Below the pieces are notes generated by a model, which saw nothing but the letters and a program-made list of their open reading frames with translations, was not told the DNA's origin and searched no databases. Position numbers and translations under genes: made by a program. Positions 24,401 to 33,526 of a stretch of 64,000 nt of DNA are shown here, one piece after another. The stretch comes from Choristoneura fumiferana (taxonomy: Eukaryota; Arthropoda; Insecta; Lepidoptera; Tortricidae), in contig NC_133494.1 in NCBI RefSeq assembly GCF_025370935.1, positions 7,372,596-7,436,595 on the forward strand, in the 5' to 3' direction. Position 1 is the first letter of the stretch; each line of letters opens with the position of its first letter.

Positions 24401-27360
24401 GGCAAGTGCAGGAGATACATGAGATATATTCAGGTGAGTCTTATTGACTGCCAGATATTTTTTATACTATTTTTTTCATAATAATTTAAAGTGAGTCAAG
24501 CTGTTTACCATTGATATGAGTAAGCATCTGCACCATTTTTACACATGTATGCCATGAGTTTCTCACATATTTAAACACAACATAAACGTATGCTTGTGTT
24601 GTCTCCTATTGCGGTCATAAACTTACATTTCGCTCGATATTTGTGCAGTATACAATGAAAAATTGAAACTATCCTCAATGTAAGTATCCTATTATTTTTG
24701 GTTCTCTATTTTTCGCCAAACATATTTTCCCAATTAATCATTTCATTTCTCAACTGTGTCATATGGCCGAATGTTTTTTTTAAACTGTTCAATACTTAAA
24801 GATAGATATGAAAAAAACAGAAAAATACTGCACATAATGTGCTAACACTAACCTATCCTTGCCGTGTCACCTAGTAACTAGTTTTATGGCTATTCTACAG
24901 TTTTATGTACATTTAGCCAAAATATCGAAACTAAACCTAACTGCTTCTTACAGGATGTTCTGTGCAATGAAACAAAAAAAAGTTCGTCCCATGAAATGAA
25001 CAGTTGAGAAATGAAACATTAGCAAAAATATATTTTCGGTGAAAAGTCATGATCCCCTATTTTTATTAATCAGGCGAAACCGACGCGTCTCCACTGCTCT
25101 CACTGCGACGACACGTACGGTCTGCCCCAGAACGGCACCGTCCGCATCTACCGCGAGCTCAAGTGTCCGCTGGACGACTTCGAACTGCTCTCCTGGTCTA
25201 CCGGGACTAAGGGCAAGAGCTTCCCGCTCTGCCCGTATTGCTACAATCATCCACCGTTCAGGTAGTCTTGCTAAAATAGAATAAATACAAAATAAATAAA
25301 GAATTTTATGCGTGTGTGTGTATGTTTGTTACTTTTACACGCTAAAAAAGCTGGACGGATTTAGATCAGACTAAATCCATGCATAATGTCAGCTTTGTGG
25401 CAGTAATAGTCTCTAGCAGACGGACATGGCAAAACCATTAGGGTTCAGGAGTGCTAAAAAATGGGATATAGTAATTTATAAGAATAGATTCTAGTCATAA
25501 AATGTTATTAGTTTTTGTCTCGGAAGATTGCATAATTCCCGATAGTTATAAGCGAATTTTTCACTGACGAAGTGTTTTTCAACAGCTAATTATTATTATT
25601 AGCCTATTCTGCCCTACTGCTGAAGGCCTCTCCCCTATACTTCCACTGTTCCCTGTCCACTGCATACAAGGGCCAGTCCTTCAAGTAGTCCATTTCATCC
25701 CGTCATCGCCGTGTAGGTCTGACTGCCGGGTCGCTTTTTTTTAAACAACTAATTATTCAAACAATTGTTTTCGCAGGGACATGAAGAAAGGCTTTGGCTG
25801 CAATTCGTGCACGCACCCGACTTGCTCGTACGGGGTCAACTCGACCGGCGTGTCGGGGTGCGTCGAGTGCGAGGCGGGCGTGTTAGTGCTCGACCCTGCC
25901 GCCCCCAAGTGGAAACTAGCTTGCAACAGGTACGACCACGACCAGGGCACTACCACTTTATGTTTGTACTTGACTGTACAGGGGCCAGGGAGCGAACTTT
26001 TGGTGCGGATGACGTGAAATGACGTCGTATTGTCTATACAGAGTGATTATTTGTTTGTTCGCATCAGCAGTGTTGTGTTGCTATAGGGTGGAACGTTTGT
26101 GCTACTAATGTCATACTATATGACAAAAGTAATCGTGACAATAATTATTATGAAAAGGTTCCACCCTGGGACGTAAATTAATTTCCTTGTCTGTACTTCT
26201 AATGTGTGTGACATCTGTCACAAATGACAATGACAGATGCCATACTGACGGAACTAGAGTCCCTTCTACTGTTACACAAACTATCGATACTTTTGCATGT
26301 ACCTAGTGCTAAAAGTGGCAATAGCAGATTTGTTGGTTGAAGCGTTACGCTATCGAACTGAAAGTCTTAATTGAATTTTAAAATATAATTTATTCAGCAC
26401 TTGGACGAAAAATCTTGCAAATTACTTACTGACTTATTATTATAAGTTCGTTTATTTTACCGCTTTTATTTTTACCGATAAAGTGAGGACCTCTAACAAT
26501 TACGGCCTATTGAAACAACATTGATTCAAATTGATTCAAAAATCATGTTAGAACAAATAGAATATAGAGCTGGTTGAAACGCATCATGAGAAACGAATTC
26601 CTCGCACATCTCTGGTGGGAAAACAGCTTACGAGAAAATTTGTGTTCCATACATAATAATAATACCCTATTACAGATGTGACGTGATCATAAACGTGTTC
26701 GACGACGCGATCCGGGTGTCGGTGTGCGGCAACAGTGCGCGGCGTGCGGCGCGCAGCTTGTGACCGCGGAGTACCGGCCCGAGCGCACGCCGCTACCGGC
26801 CGCGCTGACGGAGATGACAGGCTGCCTGTACTGCGAGCCGGCCTTCAGCGCGCAGGTAGCGACACGACTGTTAAGAGCTGGCGGCGTGCGGCAGCAGTGC
26901 GCGGCGTGCGCGATTTATTTTATTTTTCGAAAATATTCTGTCAGCGATTCCCGTCGGGTTGCCTAAATTTTTATTTTCAAGGCGTCAGTGATTTTAAGTA
27001 TGGCAATGGTTTTGTATCTGATGTCATACTAAATCCACGCCACTCACCAGGTTTATCATCATCTTCGAAATTAAAGTCTTGGGATACTCACTATCCCTAG
27101 ATAGATGTTTTGACTCAGTTGTAATAGTAATAGCCGTTAAAAACTGTCTAGGGATTTAAAAAAGGGATTAAAAATAAAAAAGTGTGCTTTTCATGCGTGT
27201 ATAATTTTTGATTTGATGTCTGTCGGCAGTTGGAGAAGCACCGCGCGGTGGCGGCGCGCGCGCCGGCGAGCCGCGGCCGCGGGGGCGCTCGCGCGGCAAC
27301 AAACACCGCAACAAACAGCCCAAGGACAAGATGGCGCAGCTCGCCGCCTATTTCGTCTAA
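18225..27360 (+). CDS. TOP3B: DNA/RNA topoisomerase III beta, 5'-incomplete, 13 exons
   Basis: Type IA topoisomerase that passes single strands through a transient 5'-phosphotyrosyl break. In animals TOP3B works with TDRD3 on negatively supercoiled DNA and on RNA. Exons: 18225-18441, 18799-19045, 19317-19434, 19602-19684, 20651-20786, 21531-21718, 22195-22311, 23245-23400, 24179-24433, 25074-25261, 25777-25929, 26676-26855, 27230-27360; all introns are GT-AG and phases agree. They encode about 723 residues matching vertebrate TOP3B from about residue 140 to the end. Visible are [19 protein letters not shown], the catalytic tyrosine in [31 protein letters not shown], several CxxC zinc modules, an RGRGG tail and the C-terminal AAYFV. 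The zinc-rich tail and RGG segment separate it from TOP3A. The N-terminal Toprim part is missing. Eight small indels break the frame in exons 1, 5, 12 and 13. Confidence 0.95.
18639..18741 (+). repeat. LINE 3' UTR fragment in TOP3B intron
   Basis: CTCGTTGAGTTTCTTGCCAG, CAACAGAGGTTTTTCCGAAC and TTTGACATTCATAAGTGCT match 17263-17362, the 3' UTR of the LINE just upstream. It is either a heavily 5'-truncated insertion of the same family or a SINE sharing its 3' end. Confidence 0.8.
18799..19045 (+). CDS. TOP3B: TOP3B visible exon 2
   Basis: Intact. Carries [20 protein letters not shown] and FKPETYWVL, part of the type IA core next to the active site. Acceptor CACTCGCAG, donor CA|GTAAGT. Confidence 0.95.
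19317..19434 (+). CDS. TOP3B: TOP3B visible exon 3
   Basis: Intact, 118 nt. Encodes [17 protein letters not shown] and [11 protein letters not shown], a helix-rich stretch leading to the active-site exon. Confidence 0.95.
19602..19684 (+). CDS. TOP3B: TOP3B visible exon 4, catalytic tyrosine
   Basis: Intact, 83 nt. Encodes [18 protein letters not shown]. The tyrosine before PRTET is the residue that forms the covalent phosphotyrosyl intermediate in type IA enzymes. A hairpin MITE starts only about 20 bp after its donor. Confidence 0.96.
19706..19873. mobile_element. Hairpin MITE (CCATCAGCCAAATAAGTGGT family), diverged
   Basis: The arms CCATCAACCAAATAAGTGGT and (complement) ACCACATATTTGGCTGATGG flank AAACAAGTTCCTATCAAATG. 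The same family forms a near-perfect hairpin at 52963-53098. Here the right arm has decayed and the loop is longer. Confidence 0.75.
19874..20650. other. TOP3B intron with possible DIRS-gag debris
   Basis: No exon seen. On the minus strand around 19965-20130 a frame reads [19 protein letters not shown] and similar, which could be another fragment of the gag relic at 20972-21435. This is uncertain. The remainder is AT-rich. Confidence 0.35.
20651..20786 (+). CDS. TOP3B: TOP3B visible exon 5 (four frame breaks)
   Basis: Begins [19 protein letters not shown] in frame. The family sequence then continues only if one A, one G and one G are restored (about 20721, 20731 and 20741) and two extra bases (a GT doubling, about 20753) are removed. 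It then reads the conserved [15 protein letters not shown]. The corrected length of 137 nt fits the phases of exons 4 and 6 exactly. Confidence 0.85.
20972..21435 (-). pseudogene. DIRS-type gag relic inside TOP3B intron
   Basis: On the minus strand, the segment nearest 21435 reads [18 protein letters not shown] and FKRDRAI. After two in-frame stops, 21262-20972 reads [20 protein letters not shown] and a [11 protein letters not shown] stretch. These align in order with the gag at 61051 (LLVPSNCKLLDAPKLN, TRDKLL, LSDTSRVLSNLHFQYTEIRR, DEYLYANLD). Identity is low, so it is a different, older DIRS family. No other part of that element was found. Confidence 0.65.
21531..21718 (+). CDS. TOP3B: TOP3B visible exon 6
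   Basis: Intact, 188 nt. Encodes [20 protein letters not shown] and [14 protein letters not shown], matching the region after the ITPM motif in other TOP3B proteins. Confidence 0.95.
21728..22032 (-). mobile_element. tRNA-derived SINE (family A) in TOP3B intron
   Basis: Reverse orientation. Head at the right (GTGGCCTAGTGGCAAACCAC reading inward, with degenerate A and B boxes), then complements of CACCTCTGGGTTTTTCGAAA, GAAATTTACCACGAG and CCCAATCCACACTGGGTCTC. Matches the SINE at 39630 over most of its length. Confidence 0.8.
22195..22311 (+). CDS. TOP3B: TOP3B visible exon 7
   Basis: Intact, 39 codons. Encodes [15 protein letters not shown] and [10 protein letters not shown], the stretch before the conserved MEKHGIGTD block. 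Confidence 0.93.
22412..22846 (+). mobile_element. SINE family B split by repeat X
   Basis: Head at about 22412-22466 (GGATGGCCACGTGGTTAGAG, ACTACGAAGCTTAAG) and tail at about 22741-22846 (CCGGGTTTCGAATCC, GTTGCCTAATGTCCATAGTA, GTGTCCCTGATATTTATTTA). Between them, 22498-22735 is a long copy of repeat X (CTAATCCTGCCGTGAAGCAG ... CTCGTTTTCCATCCAGTGG). This is a nested insertion within a TOP3B intron. Confidence 0.7.
22955..23065 (-). repeat. SINE family A head fragment
   Basis: TTTCGAAAAACTCAAGAGTC, GAGGCCATAGGTCAAAC and GGTCACCACGGCTT are the reverse of the family-A tRNA-like head. Truncated. Confidence 0.55.
23156..23207. repeat. Solo end of the 50.7-kb TIR element family
   Basis: TTCATTGATATGGACCTCCG, CAAAGTACCGCCTGATTCAA and TAAATTAT match the TIR at 50746. 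No partner inverted copy was seen nearby, so it is a solitary end in the intron just before exon 8. Confidence 0.6.
23245..23400 (+). CDS. TOP3B: TOP3B visible exon 8
   Basis: Intact, 52 codons. Carries [27 protein letters not shown] and [10 protein letters not shown], among the most conserved blocks of TOP3B. Confidence 0.96.
23423..23570. mobile_element. Hairpin MITE next to the exon 8 donor
   Basis: The arms GTCGGTGATACTGCAATACC and its near-complement ending at 23570 (GCAGTATCACCGAC) enclose a 148-bp palindromic element with a second inverted pair near the centre. No coding capacity. Confidence 0.75.
23932..24157 (+). pseudogene. RTE-like LINE C-terminal fragment in TOP3B intron
   Basis: The frame at about 23942 reads [20 protein letters not shown] then [11 protein letters not shown] and DLVKAAG, the well-known end of lepidopteran endonuclease-reverse transcriptases. 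CATGGGGGAGGCCTATGTCC follows. Short indels break it. The minus-strand copies at 651, 7532, 28119 and 52590 are the same 3' end. Confidence 0.7.
24179..24433 (+). CDS. TOP3B: TOP3B visible exon 9
   Basis: Intact, 85 codons. Encodes [20 protein letters not shown], the FRRKFQYFV helix and the first zinc CGKC pair. Confidence 0.95.
25074..25261 (+). CDS. TOP3B: TOP3B visible exon 10, zinc modules
   Basis: Intact. Encodes [26 protein letters not shown] and [13 protein letters not shown], cysteine pairs of the C-terminal zinc-binding region. Locally GC-rich compared with its introns. Confidence 0.95.
25262..25776. other. TOP3B intron with worn repeats
   Basis: A degenerate relative of the dispersed repeat at 41083 lies at about 25300-25560. 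A minus-strand LINE 3'-end fragment is at about 25595-25735 (GGCCTCTCCCCTATACTTCC, TGTCCACTGCATACAAGGGC). Confidence 0.5.
25777..25929 (+). CDS. TOP3B: TOP3B visible exon 11, zinc modules
   Basis: Intact. Encodes [16 protein letters not shown] and [13 protein letters not shown] then the KWKLACNR block, matching the cysteine-rich tail of TOP3B. Confidence 0.95.
26084..26167. mobile_element. Small palindromic MITE in TOP3B intron
   Basis: Ends AGGGTGGAAC and GTTCCACCCT, internal GTTTGTGCTACTAATGTCAT. Shares its ends and core with the inner part of the element at 217-360. Confidence 0.7.
26676..26855 (+). CDS. TOP3B: TOP3B visible exon 12 (one frame break)
   Basis: Starts [15 protein letters not shown] in frame. 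The zinc pair [18 protein letters not shown] and the [12 protein letters not shown] block appear only after one G is restored at about 26719-26721. The corrected length of 181 nt gives the right phase to exon 13. In the published frame a stop occurs at about 26760. Confidence 0.88.
26879..26913 (+). repeat. Partial duplicate of exon 12 inside the next intron
   Basis: GGCGTGCGGCAGCAGTGCGC followed by GGCGTGCG nearly repeats about 26724-26752 of exon 12, only 24 bp after the exon 12 donor. It is a short local duplication or an assembly slip. Confidence 0.7.
27230..27360 (+). CDS. TOP3B: TOP3B last exon (one frame break)
   Basis: Encodes the basic, glycine-rich tail: [11 protein letters not shown] in frame, then [15 protein letters not shown] and TAA after restoring one base near 27289. 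The RGG-like segment matches the RNA-binding tail of TOP3B. GC-rich, with runs of CGCGCG. Confidence 0.88.
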
Positions 27361-27602
27361 CACATGAGTTGTCATACCTTCCGTCGGCTACAGATGTAGT
27401 ACAGTCGCCGAGGCGCGTCAAGGTGGTCAAAAGTATCGGAACATGCGCTCTATTGTTAGGGTTTTAGAGTTCATGATTCGATGTTTTTGATCGCCTTGGC
27501 CGCTCCGAGATATCAGATGGCGATTGTACATAGACGTATTTAAAGATTTGGCGCCCCGGACCAGTTTTGTTGCCCCATAAGGTACCTATTTCATTTAAGA
27601 AA

Positions 27603-27608
27603 AATAAA
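27603..27608 (+). promoter_or_regulatory. Candidate TOP3B polyadenylation signal
   Basis: AATAAA, about 243 bp after the stop codon, the first canonical hexamer downstream. It sits in a repeat-like stretch, so the assignment is tentative. Confidence 0.35.
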
Positions 27609-27740
27609 GTGCAATGGGTGGCTTCCCCGCCCCGGGTCATGCCCCCCTCTGCCCTGGGGTAAATACGCCCCTGATTTAGTGCGTAACGGTTTTCCATCGA
27701 ATATTATCGGGAAAGTTCGTATTTTTATTATTTAGCTCCA

Positions 27741-27879
27741 GTACAGTCAGCAACAAAAAAAATGAATACAGCCAAAGTGCCAAAAATATGTATACACGGC
27801 CTTAATGTTCAGGCAATAAAGTCCTGTATACATAATTTTGGCACTTTTGCTGTATTCATATCTTTGTTGCTGACTGTAC
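27741..27879. mobile_element. Hairpin MITE with GTACAGTCAGCAAC ends
   Basis: GTACAGTCAGCAAC at the left and GTTGCTGACTGTAC at the right, with arms of about 60 bp (TGAATACAGCCAAAGTGCCA; TGTATACA) around a short loop. Its ends resemble those of the hairpin at 56306. Confidence 0.85.
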
Positions 27880-28118
27880 CTATCGTACAGCCGTACATTT
27901 TTCATTTTGACATTTGACACTGAATCATAAAGTTATATATTAGTGGATATGAAATGTCACTCATTTAAATACAATAATTGATAGAAAATTCGGGTACCGT
28001 CGTATTCTGATTGAGATCCGACTTTTCCCGATGGAAATACGTTATTCACTACATCTGTGTACGTATCTTGTAGTGACGGGTAAAACCTGATCTGAAGATT
28101 CAAATGAATCCCTTTTTC

Positions 28119-28290
28119 ATCATTATCATCATCATCATCATCATATCAGCGATAGGACGTTCATTGTTGGACATAGGCCTCCCCCATATACCCCCAGTTG
28201 CTTTGATTGGAAACGGCCTGCATCCACCGTGAACCCGCGGCTTTAACGAGGCCATCCGCTCATCTCGTTGATGGACGTCCTACAATCCCT
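28119..28290 (-). repeat. LINE 3'-end fragment with CAT microsatellite
   Basis: A (CAT)n run at 28119-28146, then GACATAGGCCTCCCCCATAT and GCATCCACCGTGAACCCGCG. Reverse copy of the RTE-like end at 23932. Confidence 0.65.
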
Positions 28291-28435
28291 CAATGGTTCC
28301 TTTTAAATCTTATCGAACAGCTCGCGATTGGCGATTAGGCACTCACTTTGCTTTCGTTCAATAACATCGGATCTGATAAGTTCGATACGCCGATACTATT
28401 TAAATCCGAAGTGACTCACAGATTCAAGAGTCATT

Positions 28436-28825
28436 ATGAAGAATCGGTGGTTTAGTACCTCGGTCTCGGTACCGCACCGATTCGGACAAAGTCGGATCGC
28501 AGCGAAATTATTTAACCTTTGCCATAGACATGATCGCACAAAAGAACCGCATAAAAGTAACCGTAAAAAAGTCGGTTCCGATATCGCAGCTGGATTTAAC
28601 TACTTCTCTGAGTCGAGAGTAGCCATGTCTTCTATCCTATCATATAATACGTATACTTGGATGGATCCAAGTAAGTGTACCGGATTAAAAGCATTACCGG
28701 TATACAGTTGCATGGATAAAATTAGTATTTTTTTTATTACCTTCGCAAAACAAGTAATGCTTCAAAAATCAGGAACTAATGCCATTAAATTCATTCAACA
28801 CTATAACACACTACCTACTTGGTAG
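28436..28825 (+). other. 129-codon open frame of unknown nature
   Basis: ATG to TAG with no interruption. The predicted protein is basic and has no recognised domain; there is no clear signal peptide or repeat. It may be chance, an exon, or transposon-derived. It lies between TOP3B and the TIR element at 29055 and has no recognisable neighbour context. Confidence 0.2.
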
Positions 28826-29054
28826 GTCCTACCATATCCGATAATATCAATCAAACTAAAACTGTATTGTAGACAGAGATATGCATGTGTACATTTTTTA
28901 ATACATTTGTAACAGCAAAATATAACTTTTTAATCGATAAAATACCGGTTGTTATTTCAGAGTTATTCTTAGCTTCTAGGAAATTGTTTTAAAAAAAGTT
29001 TAATTGAGTGATGAGAAACATAAAACTGTTATCGGCAGAAATTTATGTGTACGG

Positions 29055-30867
29055 TACTATTCAATGGAAAAAATCCAATTGTGTAAAACAATGTGGTGAC
29101 TACATTGACACTTGACTGACGACTGGCTGACTGACTGACTGACGTTGGCTCTAGTGATGTGAAAGCTCTTTAAGATACTTCAATCAGCAGTAAATAATTA
29201 TTTTGAATTTTACTCATATTTCATTATTTAATGTAATCCCTAAGTTTAATTTTTAAAAATGGCGAATCACGTATTCTCTTAGTCCTGTTAAGAGTCATTC
29301 ACAATGTTTCCATGTCCCTTTTAACTTAAAATGTTTAATAGCATTTTCAAGAAGTTTTAGAATTATATCTTCAAATATATACCTAACGTTTCTTCCATAC
29401 AAACTTACACTTCATGTTCAAAACTTACACTCCCCTTTTATACCCCTTAAGGGTAGAATTTTTAAAATGGTGAAACATGTAATATCCACTTATATTTTTT
29501 GTCGTATATTTTCCCAGGTTTATGATGAGTATTTTAGAATTTAAAGGTCAGTTAAAATATGGATTAATTTAGATTTTTTTGCTGCTTAAGTAGCGTAGTA
29601 GAAAAAGCCAACCTGAGATATGTGTGCATAGAGAAATTTGTATCTGACTCCTGTCCAACGGTGGTGTAGGGGTTATAGTACGCAGTACGGATTGCTGAGG
29701 ACCTAGGTTCGATTCCCAGCCCTGGTCTCTTTTTCTGGTTTTTCTGTGCATCCATGTCTCAGTTTGTATTTTCGATATAATTTAGAAGAGGCATTTTTAA
29801 ATTTACATAAGACAGGGAAATGAGAGTAGACACAGGGAAGTGATTCAAAATGATTTTTTGGTCCAACAATGGACTCCACAGTAAATATGATACTAGTAAA
29901 TAGAAACTACATAATTTCTACTAAAATACTATTTATCGTCCAACTAGTGTTTACCGCGGCTTCGCACACGTAAATCATTAGGTCCAGCAGCTGAAATACC
30001 GGGATTTTAAAAATTGCCGTGGGAATTCCCGAAAATTAAATCGTTGTTTTCATTGACATTACATTAAAAAACAATCATGGTCAAATTTCATGACTCTAAG
30101 CCAGCGGTTATTAGTTCGAAAGTTATCCCTATCTCGTGGGATATCGAAATAAAAAGTAGGCTATGTTTTATTCCAGATGTCAAACTATCTACATACCAAT
30201 TTTCATGACTCTAAGCTGAGCGGTTGTTATTTCAAGATTTTATCCCTATCCCATGGGAATATCGGTATAAAAGTATCCTATGTTGTAATCCAGGTTATCT
30301 AACTTTTCGCCAAATTTCATCCAAATCCGTCCAGCCGTTTCAGCGTGAAGAAGTAACAAACATATTCACTCACTCACTCACAAACTTTCACATTTATAAT
30401 ATTAGTAGGATTAGTAGGATATAGTAGGAAGTAGGATAGTAGGATAGGATTAGAAACCTTTATAAACCTTCATTAAATAGTTAACTTAACACAAATAATT
30501 AATATCTACGAAAAAATAATTTGCAGAGCCAGCCATAATTATCGCGTAGGTAAGGTTGGTTCAGTCAAATAATTAATTTTGTTGGTACAGCACTAAATTT
30601 CCAGAGACTAGACCGACCATAGACCAACTTCGGTGAGAAAAAATTATCATGTCAATTTGACAAAATATAACGGATTTTCGTCTTCCAATTAATTCTATAA
30701 AATAAACATATTTACACGATTATTTAATGATAAAATGATTGTTAAAAACAGTGGTGAGCTCATTGAGATGTGAATATGATCGGGATTGGCGTTCAAATGC
30801 AAGTAACTACGGAGTAATCGTGAAAAATTGCTTTGTTTACACAATTGATTTTTTCCATTGAATAGTA
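29055..30867. mobile_element. 1.8-kb TIR element, full copy
   Basis: Inverted ends: TACTATTCAATGGAAAAAAT then CCAATTGTGTAAA at the left; the complement ends at 30867 (TTTACACAATTGATTTTTTC, CATTGAATAGTA). The TIR is about 35 bp. TA at both tips suggests a Tc1/mariner-type TA target, though the superfamily is unproven. Inside are a (CTGA)n array at 29117, a pol III-like A/B box pair near 29660-29715 and a lepidopteran dispersed repeat at 29948-30420. No transposase frame. A truncated second copy is at 58843-60251. Confidence 0.8.
29650..29728 (+). repeat. tRNA-like segment with A and B boxes, not a tRNA gene
   Basis: GTGGTGTAGGGGTTA (A-box-like) and GGTTCGATTCCC (B box) at the usual spacing. 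The 5' and 3' ends do not pair as an acceptor stem, so this is a tRNA-derived SINE-like head carried inside the TIR element. The copy at 59426-59489 keeps both boxes. Confidence 0.6.
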
Positions 30868-30908
30868 CAATTGTGTTCTTAACAGTTGATTGTTTAACTT
30901 ATTTCCTT

Positions 30909-30909
30909 N
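30909..30909. other. Single ambiguous base at a block junction
   Basis: One N exactly where the second copy of the 6.2-kb block begins. It is probably a contig-join mark or an unresolved junction. Confidence 0.9.
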
Positions 30910-31764
30910 CTACTTATATTTTGAATGCAAAAGTTTGCATGTGTTGTGTCTGTGTATGTGTGCGTGCACAGCAGCACAAAATTTGGCCCACCACATTAGT
31001 TATTTGTGCAACAAGAGAGCAAAGTTGTTTTATGTTGCCAGTGTTGATTTTGAATCACGAGTAAGCGAATGATTCTATAATTGAATCACGAGCGTAGCGA
31101 GTGATTCCAGGTTAGAATCCTGAGAGCAGCAAGGGATTCAAACACACAAGATGCAATTAAACCCATATATATTTAAAATGGGCTAATTATTTAGCTTTCA
31201 TTAGATACCCATATTGTTACAATACAATTTTTTTTTCATTCCTCCGGCATTTTTTTTGCAGACGCCATATTGAAATTTTATATAGCCTATGTCACTCCGA
31301 CAGTTATGACGAATCCAATGATACCTCATATGTTAAAATCCGTCTAGCCGTTTAGGCTGCAGCGAGGACCAAAGAAATGGACATACATACCCACATACAT
31401 ACATACATACGCTCGAAAAACATAACCCTCCTTTGGGCAGTCGGGTAAAAAAAAACCTTGGTCTCGTGTGACACATACAATTTTTCACCTCAGCAGCGAG
31501 AACATGATTTAAATGTAACATAAGAATAAAACCACATATACCTACTTGTTTACAAAACAAACACATTTTTTTTTAAATACAATCCGATTATTAAGAAACA
31601 AATATAATAATAACATTTAAAACTCTTACTCAAAAATGATACGTACAGTCGTGATTACATCTTTAAAAAGTCACCAGAAAGTAAAAAATTCCAACGAAGC
31701 GGTAAGTTTTGAATTCGGAACAAAAGTGTCCAGTCCAGTAGGTATCTTGATGATTGGCAGTCTA

Positions 31765-32000
31765 GCACCGTGCGTTTTAAGCGAAACTTCTTTCCTCGCA
31801 CGACGAAGATCTGGAATCCGCTTATTGCGGCAACATTCCCGGAGCGTTACAACTTTAGGGATCTTTAAAAAACGAGCCTACCAATTCCTAAAAGGGTCGG
31901 CAATACCTGTGATTCCCCTCGTGTTAGGGGTGTCCACGGGCGACGGTGATCGCTCTCCATCAGGTGACCTGTCTGCTCGTTTGCCCCCTCTTATATAAAA
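31765..32000 (+). pseudogene. LINE ORF2 C-terminal fragment with 3' UTR, copy 2
   Basis: Second copy of the fragment at 8540, with the same stop and frame breaks. An apparent 120-codon frame (31636-31998) across it mixes frames and is not a gene. Confidence 0.65.
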
Positions 32001-33526
32001 AAGCCCCGCAGGCACTTCTACGTTATCACATGCATGCGGCATGCTTAATGGTTGGTGCTTAGACGTTTCAAAGTTAACGCTGTAGGTGAATACATTAACC
32101 CTTTAACCGCTAGAGCATCTTAGACGCAGTGATAATTTTGAACTAATTCATATGCAATGTAGAAATTATTTGAGTGGATTCGCTATAGCGTTGTACGCTT
32201 TGCTGTATTTACATTAGCGGTTGAAACCAACTTAGACAGAAAATAATAATCATATCAAAGCTTCTGTTGACAAAGCTAGAGTTGAACGTTCCGTTCCCTG
32301 TGAGACCTTTTGCTTGGTGATATTTTGACATATCACATCATTAAGACAAATGTAACGTAACGTGTTAAATATTATAAAACACCTATTACAGAAACGCAGC
32401 TGGATTGTGAATGGATGTAGTTCAAAGAGATAGACCACTTTAGGTAATGTATAAACGCTTAACTCAAACAATTCCAATGCCAACAAGTTAGTGCGTACCT
32501 ATCTGCAATATCTCGGCATATAATGTACTATAGTTATGTTAAATTACCAACTTTTTGATCTTCGCAATATAGATGTTTAGACGTTCCTATCGTCAAGTAG
32601 CCACTCGTAGCTACGTAGTTACACATTGCAGTGCCGAGCAAACTCATTCTGAACTAGACCGCACTCAACGGCTCCGTCGAAGCGGCGTTTAACGTCCTCA
32701 CGAATGATAAATTAAAGTTGGATTCAATTAAGTTTCCAGCATTTTATCAGCTAAAATCTTCATGCGGGCTGGTATAATGGCTCCACAGATAACACTAAGT
32801 AGATACCTACAGGTTTATCTTTTCAGGATTTATCTTTAGGCCCCATTTTACTCGTCAGCTAGCCTTATCAAGACCATTCTTGTGTTTCCTTATCTAAATG
32901 CCAACAAGATCTTCGGGAAAATATATGGGTTCGGTGAATAAGATTGGTAATTTTGAAGGTGAGCGGAAAACAAGGGTTTTCTGTGCAAATTGCTGGTGCT
33001 GTATATATAATATGACGACCCATTATTCTTTTATTGTGTACTATCTTTGGTTGGCCCAATAAACACGTGTTATTTTCGGTAAATAAACCTTCTAGATTTT
33101 TTCCACATTAGATAATTTTTGATCGGGCTTTAAAACCAAGAAAATATCATAAAATCATAACTGAATAAATACATTTCAGAGCCTACGCTGGCTGGCGCGG
33201 GTGCACGGAGTACAGTCACCAGCACCAATATCTGACACAAGTCTAAAATTTTAAAAATATAATTAATAAGTTACTTTGTCTCACGGAGTGATCAGAATGC
33301 GATTTTGTTCACTGATTTTTAATAGCAACACATGCCGGTTTGAGCTGCTACTCTTCATATATCCGTACAATCATTTTGATACAAGTAGACTTGAGGCTTT
33401 AATTCCTAGAACACAACACAACAAAAAAACATCGAAAGTTGTCAAAGTATAGATAAGATTTGTAAGTATTCTAGACACAGCGCGAAATGCGCAACGTCGT
33501 CGTTGATTTTACACCAAAACGAAAAT

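Noticed and set aside
18225..27360. Assignment of the topoisomerase to TOP3A
   Set aside because: The [10 protein letters not shown] context, the [14 protein letters not shown] block, the cysteine-rich tail and the RGG segment ending in AAYFV match TOP3B, not TOP3A.
28119..28146. CRISPR-like or regulatory CAT repeat
   Set aside because: It is a simple (CAT)n microsatellite at the edge of a LINE fragment. No CRISPR structure exists anywhere in this eukaryotic window.
29650..29728. Candidate tRNA gene
   Set aside because: A and B boxes are present, but the 5' and 3' ends cannot form an acceptor stem and the anticodon stem-loop is not normal. It is a tRNA-derived repeat head.
31636..31998. 120-codon frame in the second 6.2-kb copy
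   Set aside because: It mixes frames of a LINE C-terminal fragment and is absent from the first copy because of small indels.
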